A stretch of 64,000 bases of DNA from Oligoflexia bacterium (GTDB taxonomy: Bacteria; Bdellovibrionota; UBA1018). The position numbers and the translations under genes are program-made. Below, in pieces: positions 1-8,927 of the stretch (positions are counted from its first letter, which is position 1; every line of letters begins with the position of its first letter). The notes beneath the pieces are model-generated. The model ran no database searches. It was not told the DNA's origin and saw only the letters and a program-made list of their open reading frames with translations. The stretch spans positions 1-64,000 of the forward strand of contig JACMNQ010000057.1 in assembly GCA_014378465.1 (NCBI GenBank), written 5' to 3'.

Positions 1-402
1 CCACTCGGCCTGCACCTGCACTCTCTGCTCTTCTTCCGTCAGAGTCGACAGGATGAGGAGTCGCTGATGCACCCACTGCGTGAGGGTCAGGTTTTCAGTC
101 ACGACCGGAGGTTCTCCTCGGCAAGTGGCATCCATCAGAAGAGCGACGGTTTCGGCGAGATCTCCCGTCGCTTCATAACTCTCCTCAAAGAGCCAGCCGG
201 GAACTTTCGCGGCCTCACAGATCCAGATTCGGAGCGCTTTTGCGGAGACGAGTCGTTTGATCTTTCGGCCCGTGAGAAAGAAAATGACCCAGGCACTGTC
301 TTCAGCCGAAGCGCGCGCAAAGTAATCCGCAAGAATCTGGACCTTGGCTTTGGTCGAAGTGGTTTCATCGAGAGCTTCAAAGAGTTTTCCAAACTCATTC
401 AT
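1..402 (-). CDS. ATP-dependent DNA ligase, N-terminal part (runs off window)
   Basis: The minus strand is open from an ATG at 402 to the left edge (134 codons, no stop). The N-terminus (MNEFGKLFEALDETTSTKAK, then a helical stretch with ILADYFARA and WVIFFLTGRKIKR) matches the helical DNA-binding N-domain of bacterial ATP-dependent ligases that sit beside a metallo-beta-lactamase exonuclease. The adenylation motif (KxDG) lies beyond the window and cannot be seen. The ATG overlaps the stop of the upstream exonuclease (ATGA), so the two are probably translationally coupled. The family seals nicks in DNA during repair. The assignment rests on the N-domain plus the neighbour. Confidence 0.8.
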   Translation of the reverse strand, partial: MNEFGKLFEALDETTSTKAKVQILADYFARASAEDSAWVIFFLTGRKIKRLVSAKALRIWICEAAKVPGWLFEESYEATGDLAETVALLMDATCRGEPPVVTENLTLTQWVHQRLLILSTLTEEEQRVQVQAEW

Positions 403-1470
403 CCCGACCTGGCTTTCTCGCCGAAGGGGGCATTGTCGCCCGACTCATTTTCTGGCGTCTCAGCTCCCGAGTCCGAGAAAGGGACATGATAGAGTTTGGA
501 GAGATTTTCAGCCTCGATCCCGATTTCACGCAAGTAGCGCGAGAGAACCTCCGCATTTCCATGCGTGACCCAGACTTTCTTCGCACCCGTCTCTTGACAG
601 GTTCGGATGAGGCCTTTCCAGTCCGCGTGGTCGGAGAGCACAAACCCGCGATCATGGCCCCGCCGCCGCCGAGCGCCGCGCACTCTCATCCAACCCGAGG
701 CAAAGGCGGTTTCACAGTCCCCAAAGCGCCTCATCCAGACTGACCCTCCGGCTCCCGGGGGGGGCGAGAATCAGATCGCCCACGTAAGACTTCTTCGTGC
801 CAGTGACTTCGCCCACGCGCTGCGTGGAAACCATTTGGACACCCGCCTTCCGGTAGGCATCAGTCAGATTTTCAGTGGCGCCGTGTGTGTAAACGGTTTC
901 ATCCGTGAAGCGCAAAAGCTCGGCAAGAACCCTCTGGGCCTTTCCGAGTGAGTAACAGAAGAGAACGGAAGCTTTGCCATCCGTGCGATTTTGCATCCAC
1001 CATTCGTGGATCTGCCTCGCCACTTCCTCGGTCGGGTCCCACTGATAGATGGGCAACGCGAAAGTCGCTTCAGTGATGAAATGATCGCAAAGCACGACTT
1101 CAAACGGAAGGCAGGTCGGATCTGGGTCTCGCTTGTAGTCGCCCGAAACCACCCAGACTTCTCCTCCCACTTCGATCCTCACCTGGGAGGATCCCAGAAT
1201 ATGCCCTGCCGGGTGAAAGGAAACCGCGGCCTCACCCAGAATGAACTTCTCGCCATAAGCCACTCCATGCACCCGTGCGTCGGGACCGATCCTGCGTTTC
1301 ATCAGCTCCACGGACTCAGAGCTGCAGTAGTACTCGCCACTGCCCTCCCGGGCATGATCCGAATGCACATGCGTGATCACGGCGCGCTGCACGGGTTTCC
1401 AGGGGTCAACCGAGAAGCCGCCCCGCTCGCAGAGTAATCCGCCGTCCGTCAGTGATACGCCCGTTGTCAT
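399..1470 (-). pseudogene. Ligase-associated DNA exonuclease (metallo-beta-lactamase fold), frameshifted
   Basis: The first part (1470 to about 765) has the metal-binding motif THVHSDH at residues 33-39 and later HPAGHILGS and SGDYKRDPDP, as in ligase-associated exonucleases. The frame then breaks at a run of eight G (757-764), giving a stop at 712-714. Removing one base from the run joins LAPPG to a second frame that carries the conserved C-terminal part (FASGWMRVRGARRRRG, FVLSDHADWKGLI, WVTHGNAEVLSRYLRE) and ends at 399, overlapping the ligase start. As written the gene is broken. A one-base sequencing error or a slippage-prone run are both possible. Start codon ATG 1470 has only a weak ribosome-binding site. 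Confidence 0.85.
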
Positions 1471-1601
1471 GCAGCAGGACTATGGATAAATCATACCAAT
1501 TCTTCAAGACTCTCAGCCCCATCGTCCGGCTTTCTGATGCAGGACCTTATACAGAGGTATGACACGCCGAAGGCATATTCCTTGCTTTGCCTAGTAGAAA
1601 T

Positions 1602-3188
1602 ATGAATGAAATTTTTAAGCCTGCGACCGAAAGCCTCTGGACTGAAAATACCGCTCAATTTGACTATCCCCAGCTCAAGGGCAGGAAATCCGTCGACGTG
1701 GCCATCATCGGGGGAGGTATGACGGGCCTCACTGCCGCACTTCTCCTGAAGAAAGCCGGCAAGTCGGTCGCGGTTGTTGAAATGCATCACGTCGGAACGG
1801 GCGAGTCAGGTCACACGACCGCTCACCTGACCGAGCTGATTGACACTGGCTACTCTCAACTGGTTTCAGATTTCGGAGTCTCGGGAGCGAAGACCGCGGC
1901 ATCCTCTGGCCGCGCTGCGATCGAACTGATCGCTCTCCTTTCAGAATCCCTGGACATCGATTGCGATTTTGAACGGGTTCCCGCTTATCTCTATTCGGAA
2001 GATCGCTCGGGAGTTTCCAAACTCAAGAAGGAGCTCAAGTCGTTGAAGAAAGTCGGCATCCGCGCGGACTATCAGAAGGACATCCCGCTGCCCTTTCCCA
2101 TCAAAGGAGCCGTGAGGATCGACGATCAGGCCCAGTTTCATCCCTACCGGTACATGCGAGGGCTCGCCAGCGCGATTCACGGCAAAGGTTCCTTCGTGTT
2201 TGAAAATTCAATCGTGCGGGAAGTGAAGGAAGAGAAAAATTCCTGCACCGTGCGAACCGATGCCGGAGAAATCACTGCCACGGACGTGATCGTCGCCACG
2301 AACTCACCCTCCTTCTGTCGCATGACCCTGCACACGAAGATCTCGGCGTACCGGACTTATGCCATGGCGGTCGAAGTGGACGCCGATCTCAGCGGAAAAC
2401 TGCGGAACGTCAAGGGCCTGTTCTATGACACTGCCGATCCCTATCACTACATTCGGAGCCAGAAAATCGACAAAATCAACTACTGGATCATCGGCGGCGA
2501 AGATCACAAAGTGGGAATGGAAGAGGACACGGACCAACGCTTCGCTCAGCTCGAAGCCTATTCTCAGGAACGCTTTGACATCAAGTCGGTGGACTACCGG
2601 TGGTCCGGTCAGATCATCGAACCGATGGACGGACTCCCCTTCATCGGCCTCAATCCAGGATCCAGCCATCAATACCTCGCCACCGGTTACAGCGGCAACG
2701 GCATGACCTTCGGGACGGTGGCTGGCATGCTGTGCTCCGACCTGATTCTCGGGGTGAAGAATCCCTGGTCGGAACTCTATGATCCCGGTCGCATCCATGC
2801 GAAGGCTTCAGCTGCCACCTTTCTCAGCGAGAACAAGGATTTTCCCATCTGCTTCATCAAAGACCGCGTGGCGGCCCCCGAAGCGACTTCCCTCGGCGAG
2901 GTTTCTCCTGGCGAGGGAAAAATCATCAAAGTGAACGGGAAAACCGCTGCAGTTTACCGCAACCTTGCGGGTGAGGTGCAGGCCGTGTCGCCCGTCTGCA
3001 CGCACATGGGCTGCTACGTGCGATTCAATGACTCGGAAAAATCCTGGGATTGTCCCTGCCATGGTTCGCGTTTTGGAACGGACGGTGAGGTTCTGAACGG
3101 ACCTGCCAAGAAAGACCTCCAGCCCGTGTCTCTTGAGGAACTGTCTGAAGCCGGTGCTGAACGGAAAAAGCGGAGCGACGCCGCTTGA
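1602..3188 (+). CDS. FAD-dependent oxidoreductase with C-terminal Rieske [2Fe-2S] domain
   Basis: A protein of about 528 residues. An FAD-binding Rossmann motif (VAIIGGGMTG) lies near residues 33-42 and a DAO-type fold follows, including a conserved late FAD contact region (GLPFIGLNPGS, YLATGYSGNGMTFGT). The last 65 residues form a Rieske domain with CTHMGC at 466-471 and CPCH at 484-487, the two Cys-His pairs that hold a 2Fe-2S cluster. The family is known as DadA-like oxidases with a Rieske tail; substrate is unknown. An in-frame TTG at 1587 is an alternative start, but ATG 1602 matches the usual short N-terminus. No signal peptide, so cytoplasmic. It stands alone and is followed by a hairpin. 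Confidence 0.9.
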   Translation: MNEIFKPATESLWTENTAQFDYPQLKGRKSVDVAIIGGGMTGLTAALLLKKAGKSVAVVEMHHVGTGESGHTTAHLTELIDTGYSQLVSDFGVSGAKTAASSGRAAIELIALLSESLDIDCDFERVPAYLYSEDRSGVSKLKKELKSLKKVGIRADYQKDIPLPFPIKGAVRIDDQAQFHPYRYMRGLASAIHGKGSFVFENSIVREVKEEKNSCTVRTDAGEITATDVIVATNSPSFCRMTLHTKISAYRTYAMAVEVDADLSGKLRNVKGLFYDTADPYHYIRSQKIDKINYWIIGGEDHKVGMEEDTDQRFAQLEAYSQERFDIKSVDYRWSGQIIEPMDGLPFIGLNPGSSHQYLATGYSGNGMTFGTVAGMLCSDLILGVKNPWSELYDPGRIHAKASAATFLSENKDFPICFIKDRVAAPEATSLGEVSPGEGKIIKVNGKTAAVYRNLAGEVQAVSPVCTHMGCYVRFNDSEKSWDCPCHGSRFGTDGEVLNGPAKKDLQPVSLEELSEAGAERKKRSDAA

Positions 3189-3213
3189 AGTTCTTTTCCG
3201 CTTGATTGCAAAG

Positions 3214-3243
3214 GCCTCTCTCCTCAAACTGAAGGAGAGAGGC
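3214..3243 (+). promoter_or_regulatory. Perfect 11-bp hairpin just before the next start codon
   Basis: GCCTCTCTCCT at 3214-3224 pairs exactly with AGGAGAGAGGC at 3233-3243 around an 8-nt loop. There is no T tract after it, so it is a poor intrinsic terminator. The only purine-rich Shine-Dalgarno candidate for the TTG start at 3252 (AGGAGAG) lies inside the 3' arm, so the structure could mask the ribosome site. Confidence 0.5.
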
Positions 3244-3251
3244 AGGACCGA

Positions 3252-4281
3252 TTGAATTTCCAAAACCCCAGATTCAAGCTCGGATCCGTCGTCGGCTGGA
3301 CTGGCGTCACGCTTCTGGCGATGGGTGGGTCGGGAGTCTCCACGTCCGCTTCGGAATTCAGCTCGTGCCGCCCGGCCGAATCCGGCGTGAAAACGATGAT
3401 CGGCGAGCTTGAGAAGCGCCACACCCAGAGTGAAAAATTTGCAGCGATGCTGCATGCAACCGAAAATCCCGCAAATCACGCTTCACAATCGGTATCCATG
3501 TCCGTTCTTCCTGATCAGGGGACCATGACACTGGATCTGATTCATCAGTTCAAACCCGCTACACTTGAGCACTTTGAGCAGGTCGTGGCTGCACTCTCGT
3601 CGGAGAAGGTCACCAATGGCCTGGCCAATGTATTGGCCATTCGCGGAAAGCCTCCGGCCAAACTTTACACTTCTGTTGCGAGAGCGGTGAATCCAGACGA
3701 TCCAAAGGGTTACCTCCTGCTGACTGAAGTGTCCCTCAAGGGCACGGTCCACCTCGGTAACACTCAGATGAAATGTTCCGAGACTCGAACAGTCACGACC
3801 TGGGCGCGGACCTGTGAGCCAAATTTGAAAGACGAAGATACTGCCAAGCGCACTCGCGGAGGGGGCTTCACGAAAACGAGCTGCACCTTGAAAGACACGG
3901 GTCTGAGCTGCGAGACTCACGTCCAGGCGAAACCCAAGCCCATTTCAGTTCCCTTCCTGCTGAAAGTTCCCGTGAAGAGGGTCACGGTCTCAGGCGATCT
4001 GACCGCGTCTCAGGCGATCTGACCGCGTCTCAGGCGATCTGACCGCGTCTCAGGTCGCTTACCGCGCCCTCAACCGTGCACTCGAACTGGCCTCGGCTTC
4101 GTTCGAATTCGCGGACTCGGCGAAATCACTGCCGCTGAAGGTTTCCGACGAAATCCTCGAAGAAGCCGTGCAGAGTTACCGGGGCAGCATTTTTCGCCAG
4201 GACCTTGATGAATTCATGAAAAAAATTCCGGCGGATACCACGAAGGAAGCCAGTTCTCTCAATTATTTCAAGTCAATCTGA
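3252..4281 (+). pseudogene. Exported protein of unknown function, frame broken by a 20-bp tandem repeat
   Basis: The open frame 3252-4022 (TTG start) gives 256 residues with a weak N-terminal hydrophobic stretch, four Cys in the middle region (KCSETR, RTCEP, TSCTLKD, LSCETH) and no recognised domain. It stops inside a triplicated 20-bp unit. If only one copy of the unit is kept, the frame continues as VSGDLTASQVAYRALNRALE and runs to a TGA at 4279-4281, adding about 85 helical residues ending in ASSLNYFKSI. Three copies add 40 bp and shift the frame; one or four copies would restore it. I do not recognise the family. It may be a decayed gene, a switchable gene or an assembly artefact. Confidence 0.6.
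3991..4050 (+). repeat. Three perfect 20-bp direct tandem repeats
   Basis: The unit CAGGCGATCTGACCGCGTCT occurs at 3991-4010, 4011-4030 and 4031-4050 without mismatch, followed by the first four bases of a fourth unit. Because 20 is not a multiple of 3, copy number decides whether the surrounding gene is in frame. Confidence 0.95.
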
Positions 4282-4333
4282 AACACGATCAGACGCCTTT
4301 CAGCTCGAACATCTTTTCAATCAGCCTTTCTTT

Positions 4334-4870
4334 TCAATTCGCCTTGCCGGCAATGAGAAAGTCAGCTTCGAGCAGAAGTTGACCGAGCTTTGAACCTTGA
4401 TCATCGGAGACACGGCATCCGCTCTTCTGCTTCACTTCATCCCCTGAACGCATGCTGATGCTGTAATGACTGCGGCAGAGTGGAGCGCTCGCCGCGGGCA
4501 GACGGGCAGTCTTGCATTCGAGCGCGACGAACTCAGCCATGTGGCTTTTGAACTCGTGGTACTTGTCCGGGCTGATCTTCTTGGATTTCACGAGCTCATG
4601 ATCCAGAAAACTCGTCGCGAGCACCTGGCCTTCCTTTTCGCTGAGAACAAAGCGATGCGCGTCGTGGCCACGGTTATAGGAGATTTCAATCTCGCTGATG
4701 GGGGCCACAGCAGATTTCGTCTCAGCCAACTCCACACTCCGGTGAGGTGCGGAACTGCAGGCGGTCAGTGCACTGGCGCCGCAGAAAGTGCACAATGAAA
4801 GCAGGAAAAATCCTGTGAAGCGTTCCAGAAAGAGGCTGCGAGTTCGGGTGATGTGAGTTTTGTTCATCAT
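4334..4870 (-). CDS. Lipoprotein of unknown function
   Basis: About 178 residues. A basic N-terminus, a hydrophobic stretch (FFLLSLCTFCGASALTAC) and a lipobox LTAC followed by SSA indicate an outer-membrane or periplasmic lipoprotein. The rest is soluble, with three more Cys (LECK, PLCRS, SGCRV) that could form disulfides. I do not recognise the family. The start at 4870 is chosen because GGAAAA lies seven bases upstream; an in-frame ATG at 4906 would overlap the upstream metalloprotease gene, whose stop is at 4884. The 13-bp spacing suggests the two form an operon. Confidence 0.75.
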   Translation of the reverse strand: MMNKTHITRTRSLFLERFTGFFLLSLCTFCGASALTACSSAPHRSVELAETKSAVAPISEIEISYNRGHDAHRFVLSEKEGQVLATSFLDHELVKSKKISPDKYHEFKSHMAEFVALECKTARLPAASAPLCRSHYSISMRSGDEVKQKSGCRVSDDQGSKLGQLLLEADFLIAGKAN

Positions 4871-4883
4871 AGTTTTTCCAGAT

Positions 4884-6101
4884 TCATTCAAATTGACAGT
4901 ATTCATTGCTCTGAGCCGCCTGGCTTTGGGTCATCTGCCTGGCAGGCACCGCGGGGTTGAGTAATTCTTTGGACAGAAGCGTGTGGGAAATCAGGTGAGA
5001 ATTCCCAGAAAAATTCTCGGTGCAGCCGAGCGTCGCGCGGATGGCGGGGTTATTTCCGAAAATTTTCTCAATCCGGATTTCCGGCGAAGGATGAAAGGTC
5101 AGATCCAGTTCACTGAGCGAATCATCCTGCTCACAGAGATCTCTGACGGAATTGACGACCGCGTGCCGGAGTTGCTGAGCATCAAACTCGGTGGCAAAGC
5201 GGCGCAGCGTATCGCCCGCGACCTGCGCCGCCATCCAGTCGGCAAAGACTTCAGAAAGCTGGTCGTCATGGCCGCACTCCGCACGGGTCTCTCTCGAAGC
5301 GACCAGTCCCGTCTTGAGAAAGCACCCGGCCAGGCGTTGATAGGCGGGTACGGTCACTCCCCCTTCACGCAATTCACAGGGATCGATCGCATGCGCGAGT
5401 TCATGAGAAACGGTGTAAATGATGTTGAACCAGGAAGTGACCGAAGTCAGGTAGGCTCCCCCCACCCTCAGGCGGGCCTTGCCGTCAGGAAACATCTCGT
5501 AATACACGCCTGATTTCGTGATCAGATCCGGATCATCATCATAGATGTGAGCGGGAGGAGGCAGGCTCAGTTCCACGTTGTTGAGGCGAGCGACCAGGAT
5601 CGCCTTCTCCAGCGGTGAAAAAACTTTTGCGGGCTGCTTCTCGATGAAGCGTTCAAGCGACTGCTTCACCCAACTGAAGGCTCCCCGCACGCGCTTCACT
5701 TTTTCCGGGGTGTAAATCTTCTGAGTGAGCTCTTCGTAGACCTGTTCGCGTGTCCAGTCCGGATGCTGGGTCATCGTCTCTTCAAAAATGTGAAGCGTTT
5801 CAACTTCACCTTCGATATCCCGTCGCACGTAGCCGCTGGGGTCCCGGGTCTCGCCTCTTTTGCGGCAGATCACCTGATGAAAACTCCTGCATAGCTGCTG
5901 CGAAGACGTCTTGCCCTTGGCGCTTGGACGATGTTCTCCCAGAAGCACGTCCTGCGCGGGAGTGCGCATGCCGGCCTCCACCGGATTGGTATCCGAGGAA
6001 CTGGAGCCATTGAGGTGCAAATACCTCTGATTGAGAGGCACCATGATGGCAAAGAGCGCAAGTGCTCCCACGCCGGCGATGCCCAGAGTACGAAACTGCA
6101 A
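4884..6101 (-). CDS. Exported HExxH metalloprotease-like protein
   Basis: 405 residues with an N-terminal hydrophobic segment (residues 8-20) that serves as signal or anchor. HELAH at 233-237 is a zinc-site motif, and SEVFADW at 283-289 supplies a likely third ligand (E284) in the ExxAD pattern of gluzincin peptidases. Cys residues (71, 79, 242, 260, 276) suggest disulfides outside the cytoplasm. It is probably a periplasmic or secreted zinc peptidase; the substrate is unknown. The TTG start at 6101 has a good GAGGAG ribosome site eight bases upstream, which decides for it. The lipoprotein gene follows after 13 bp. Confidence 0.75.
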   Translation of the reverse strand: MQFRTLGIAGVGALALFAIMVPLNQRYLHLNGSSSSDTNPVEAGMRTPAQDVLLGEHRPSAKGKTSSQQLCRSFHQVICRKRGETRDPSGYVRRDIEGEVETLHIFEETMTQHPDWTREQVYEELTQKIYTPEKVKRVRGAFSWVKQSLERFIEKQPAKVFSPLEKAILVARLNNVELSLPPPAHIYDDDPDLITKSGVYYEMFPDGKARLRVGGAYLTSVTSWFNIIYTVSHELAHAIDPCELREGGVTVPAYQRLAGCFLKTGLVASRETRAECGHDDQLSEVFADWMAAQVAGDTLRRFATEFDAQQLRHAVVNSVRDLCEQDDSLSELDLTFHPSPEIRIEKIFGNNPAIRATLGCTENFSGNSHLISHTLLSKELLNPAVPARQMTQSQAAQSNEYCQFE

Positions 6102-6182
6102 GATCCACTCTCCTCAGTTCGATCATCTCAGTTTTTGAAAACGGAGGAACGTGCTATTTTTTTGACGCCCTTGCGGACCGGC

Positions 6183-7184
6183 TCAATGTCCGAGAAGGCT
6201 CAGCAGGGTCGCTTTGGTCTCGGCATGGGTCGCTTGAGCGGCCACGGTGGTCAGGTACTCGCCGATCTTCGAAGCGGGAACCGCATAGGAAAGCTGCGAC
6301 CAGACTTCGGGCCCCTGACTGACCAGGAGATGATCCAGAAACGCGGTACTTTGAACGACGGAGGATTTCGGGATTCTTCCCGTCCAGATGATGCCCACGA
6401 CTTCTCCGGATTTGCGGTCAATCATGGCCGAACCGGAATCGCCATGCGAGACGTCGCAACCATTCGCGAAGGACCATGCTTTGTAATCACTGGGATTGAC
6501 ATCGTCCGGATCCGCCATGAAGTGAAAGTCATTCTTCGCTGAAAACACCCGGCAGTCATGATCCTGATTGGAAACCAGAACACGATTCGGATTATCGGCG
6601 ACTCCGTAACCGATCGTCAGAAGATCCAGTCCGGGAGTCAGGTCCTTCTTGAATGCGAAATTTCCAGCGACCGTGGCCAAGGTCTTCTCGTCCTCGGCAG
6701 TTTTCACTTCGACGGCGAAGAGCGCCAGATCGACATCCGACCAGTGGCCGAAATACTTGTTCACCTTGAGACTCAGCTTGAGAAAAGGAAACTCCGCGCG
6801 CTCGCTCAGACACGCGTAGGCCGCGGGACAGACGTGATGATTGGTGGCCATGACGTGAAAGCCGTTGAACTTTCCGAGGTAAAAAGCGGTTCCGCCGCCC
6901 AGCTTCGCGGTCGCGAGTGCCGCTCTTCTGAAAGCGGGAGTGGCCTTCTGAAGTACCGCCGCTGTGACCGGAATCTTTCCCCACTCATCCCCCAGGCGAT
7001 AATCTTCATGGCCGGTGCGGAAAATATCGGGAAGCGGAAGCCTCCAGGTCGTTGCACTGGAATTTGATGCAGAAGTGAGTGGCAGTGCTGCGAATGCTTT
7101 CGCGCTGCTGGAGCCCAGACCGATCAAAGCGCCGAGTACGCCCAATGCCACGAATGAGAGACTGAAGGACCGATGTTTTTTCAT
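6183..7184 (-). CDS. Secreted trypsin-like serine protease
   Basis: 333 residues. A signal peptide (MKKHRSFSLSFVALGVLGAL, cleavage near AKAFA) is followed by a chymotrypsin-fold domain: TNHHV with the catalytic His at 117, SDVDLALF with Asp 152, and HGDSGSA with nucleophile Ser 250. The downstream GEVVGII strand is also typical. It therefore looks catalytically intact, acting outside the cytoplasm. AGGAG lies just before the ATG. A candidate promoter sits at 7204-7231. It is a separate unit from the metalloprotease 80 bp downstream but on the same strand, so the three minus-strand genes here may form an exported-protein group. Confidence 0.9.
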   Translation of the reverse strand: MKKHRSFSLSFVALGVLGALIGLGSSSAKAFAALPLTSASNSSATTWRLPLPDIFRTGHEDYRLGDEWGKIPVTAAVLQKATPAFRRAALATAKLGGGTAFYLGKFNGFHVMATNHHVCPAAYACLSERAEFPFLKLSLKVNKYFGHWSDVDLALFAVEVKTAEDEKTLATVAGNFAFKKDLTPGLDLLTIGYGVADNPNRVLVSNQDHDCRVFSAKNDFHFMADPDDVNPSDYKAWSFANGCDVSHGDSGSAMIDRKSGEVVGIIWTGRIPKSSVVQSTAFLDHLLVSQGPEVWSQLSYAVPASKIGEYLTTVAAQATHAETKATLLSLLGH

Positions 7185-7203
7185 GAAGTTCTCCTGTCAT
7201 TTT

Positions 7204-7231
7204 TGAATATCATGGGAGCCGCGTGAGTCAA
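7204..7231 (-). promoter_or_regulatory. Candidate sigma-70 promoter for the serine protease
   Basis: On the minus strand TTGACT (7231-7226) and TATTCA (7209-7204) are separated by 16 bp. The -10 box ends 19 bp before the ATG, implying a very short leader. The -10 match is only moderate. Confidence 0.4.
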
Positions 7232-7773
7232 ACTTCAGGAGTGAATCACCGGAATGATTTGAGTTCCCAATTTGCGCGAACCCACCTTTTATGCTAATTA
7301 TTCGAGCCTAATTATTCGGACTTTTCCTCGGCCGGGGCATTTCATCGACCTTAATGCATGGCACCAGACTTGGCGCGCGCCGCGCGGCATCGCCAGAAAA
7401 CCCGTTCAGGGGTCAGCTCCCTCTTCATCGTTCAATCTCCGAGCGCCCTTCATTTTCAGTTCAGAGACGGAGAGCGCAAGTGTCGGGTCCTATCCGACAT
7501 TCGCACTCCTGAGACGATGACATTTTGCTGTTCCTCTTCAGGGGCCCGGGAGGTTTCCGCGATATCTGGGATGACACCTGATCAAAGTCTGATCACATTC
7601 GGGGACCCGGCAAGCAAACAGGCTGCGATATCACGGCGCTTTTTTACATCGCCTTCCGGCACTCGTCTTGCTCTTGAAAGACTCCGAGAGACTTCGTCAA
7701 AATTAGAGAGTTGGCGGAGATGACCCCAGAGATGACCTGAGAGTTTGCCCCAGAGGCAGTACGAGGAGTGAAT
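7232..7773. other. Gene-free stretch between divergent genes
   Basis: I see no convincing gene here on either strand. It holds a small direct repeat (TAATTATTCG twice, near 7296-7320), a GC-rich patch with GGCGCGCGCC near 7373, and a purine-rich stretch with two AGATGACC copies near 7720-7740, just before the ribosome site of the next gene. Promoters for the plus-strand gene should lie here, but none is clear by eye. Confidence 0.5.
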
Positions 7774-8850
7774 ATGAAGAAGTTTTCCCGGTCCACGGTT
7801 ACTACCCTGCTCATTGCAACTTCGTTCGGTGTGCTCACCAGTTCCACCGCCTTCGCGAAATCTGGAAAGCCTTGGGACGGTCATGCTCCCGACATCAGTG
7901 GCGCGGACGATCTGACGATCGACCGCGAAGATGATGTGAAAGGTGTGCTCTACCGGATTCAGATGGACATCGTCACTCAGGACGAAAAAGCCACCTTTGC
8001 TCAGCAATCCATCTCCGAGCTCGCCAACGCTCCGGCGCCTGAAGCCGGCAAACTCGCAATAGGTGTCGGCAAGCTCAAGAACAGATTCTCCATCTGGAAT
8101 GAGAAGCGCAAGATGAAACGCGCTCTCGAAAACGAAGACGCTGGAAAGTCCACCCACGAACAGGAAGAGATCAGCGCTCAGAAGAGCATGTCGAAGATTT
8201 CCGAAATCAATGCGAGAGCGGAAACTGCTCCAGCGCCCACCGGCCTGAAGAAGTGGTTTTCGAGAGCGAAGAACAACGTCGTCACAGCGAAGAAGACCGG
8301 TGACCTGGACGCTGCCTTGGATTACCGAAATGAACTCGAGATCCAGAAGCAGATCATCGATGGATACCAGAGTTCTGATTCCGCCAAAAGCTGCCTGGGA
8401 CGCGCCTGCCTTCTGGCTCGTTACAAGCTCGTTTCTGACATGATCGACGTGCAGCGCTCCATGAAACTTCAGAATATCATGCACCTGTCAAAGGCTTCGG
8501 ATGCTGAAAAGGCGAATCTGGAACACCTCAAGATTGAGAAGGAAGTGTTGGCTGAAGTTCTGAAAAGCCGTCATGATCTCGAAGATTCCAAGATCATCGA
8601 TCCAAACTCTCCAGAGACTTCACTCGGCCGCGTGCAGAAGAAGTTGAATGAGAAAAGAGAAAAAGACAATGACCGCATCGTCGCCGCCCAGCAGTTGAAC
8701 AAGGACCTCGCTCCAGTCGCGGCTGCTGCCGCAGCGGGATCAGCTCCGGCCCGCACGAGTTCAGCTTCGGGACTCATGACCGGTGAAGAGCGCCGCGCAG
8801 GCTTCAAGAACGGTTGCGAATCCGCTGAGGGCTGTTACGTCGAAGAGTGA
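7774..8850 (+). CDS. Secreted helical protein of unknown function
   Basis: 358 residues. A classic signal peptide (KKFSRSTVTTLLIATSFGVL, cleavage after AFA near residue 28) is followed by a mostly charged, helix-rich protein with likely coiled coils (KRKMKRALE, LEHLKIEKEVLAEVLK) and a Pro/Ala-rich linker (APVAAAAAAGSAPA) near the C-terminus. Two Cys pairs (SCLGRAC and NGCESAEGC) could form disulfides. I do not recognise a family. ATG 7774 is chosen over the in-frame GTG 7768 because GAGGAG lies five bases before it. It is convergent with the HEAT-repeat gene and shares a terminator with it. Confidence 0.75.
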   Translation: MKKFSRSTVTTLLIATSFGVLTSSTAFAKSGKPWDGHAPDISGADDLTIDREDDVKGVLYRIQMDIVTQDEKATFAQQSISELANAPAPEAGKLAIGVGKLKNRFSIWNEKRKMKRALENEDAGKSTHEQEEISAQKSMSKISEINARAETAPAPTGLKKWFSRAKNNVVTAKKTGDLDAALDYRNELEIQKQIIDGYQSSDSAKSCLGRACLLARYKLVSDMIDVQRSMKLQNIMHLSKASDAEKANLEHLKIEKEVLAEVLKSRHDLEDSKIIDPNSPETSLGRVQKKLNEKREKDNDRIVAAQQLNKDLAPVAAAAAAGSAPARTSSASGLMTGEERRAGFKNGCESAEGCYVEE

Positions 8851-8876
8851 TTCTGAAGCCATTTCAGAAATTGAAC

Positions 8877-8924
8877 GCCCCTTTCGAATCATTGCGAGAC
8901 CCTCGCAAGAGTCTCGAAGGGGGC
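8877..8924. terminator. Two-part hairpin between convergent genes
   Basis: GCCCCTTTCGA (8877-8887) pairs with TCGAAGGGGGC (8914-8924), and inside it TTGCGAG (8892-8898) pairs exactly with CTCGCAA (8902-8908). It lies between two stops facing each other (8850 and 8928) and probably ends transcription from both sides. Confidence 0.7.
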
Positions 8925-8927
8925 CCT

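Noticed and set aside
67-489. Plus-strand open frame of 140 codons over the ligase
   Set aside because: It lies opposite the ligase N-terminus and the exonuclease tail, whose protein signatures are clear on the minus strand.
7272-7723. Two plus-strand open frames in the gap before the secreted helical protein
   Set aside because: They have no ribosome site, no family resemblance and overlap each other in different frames.
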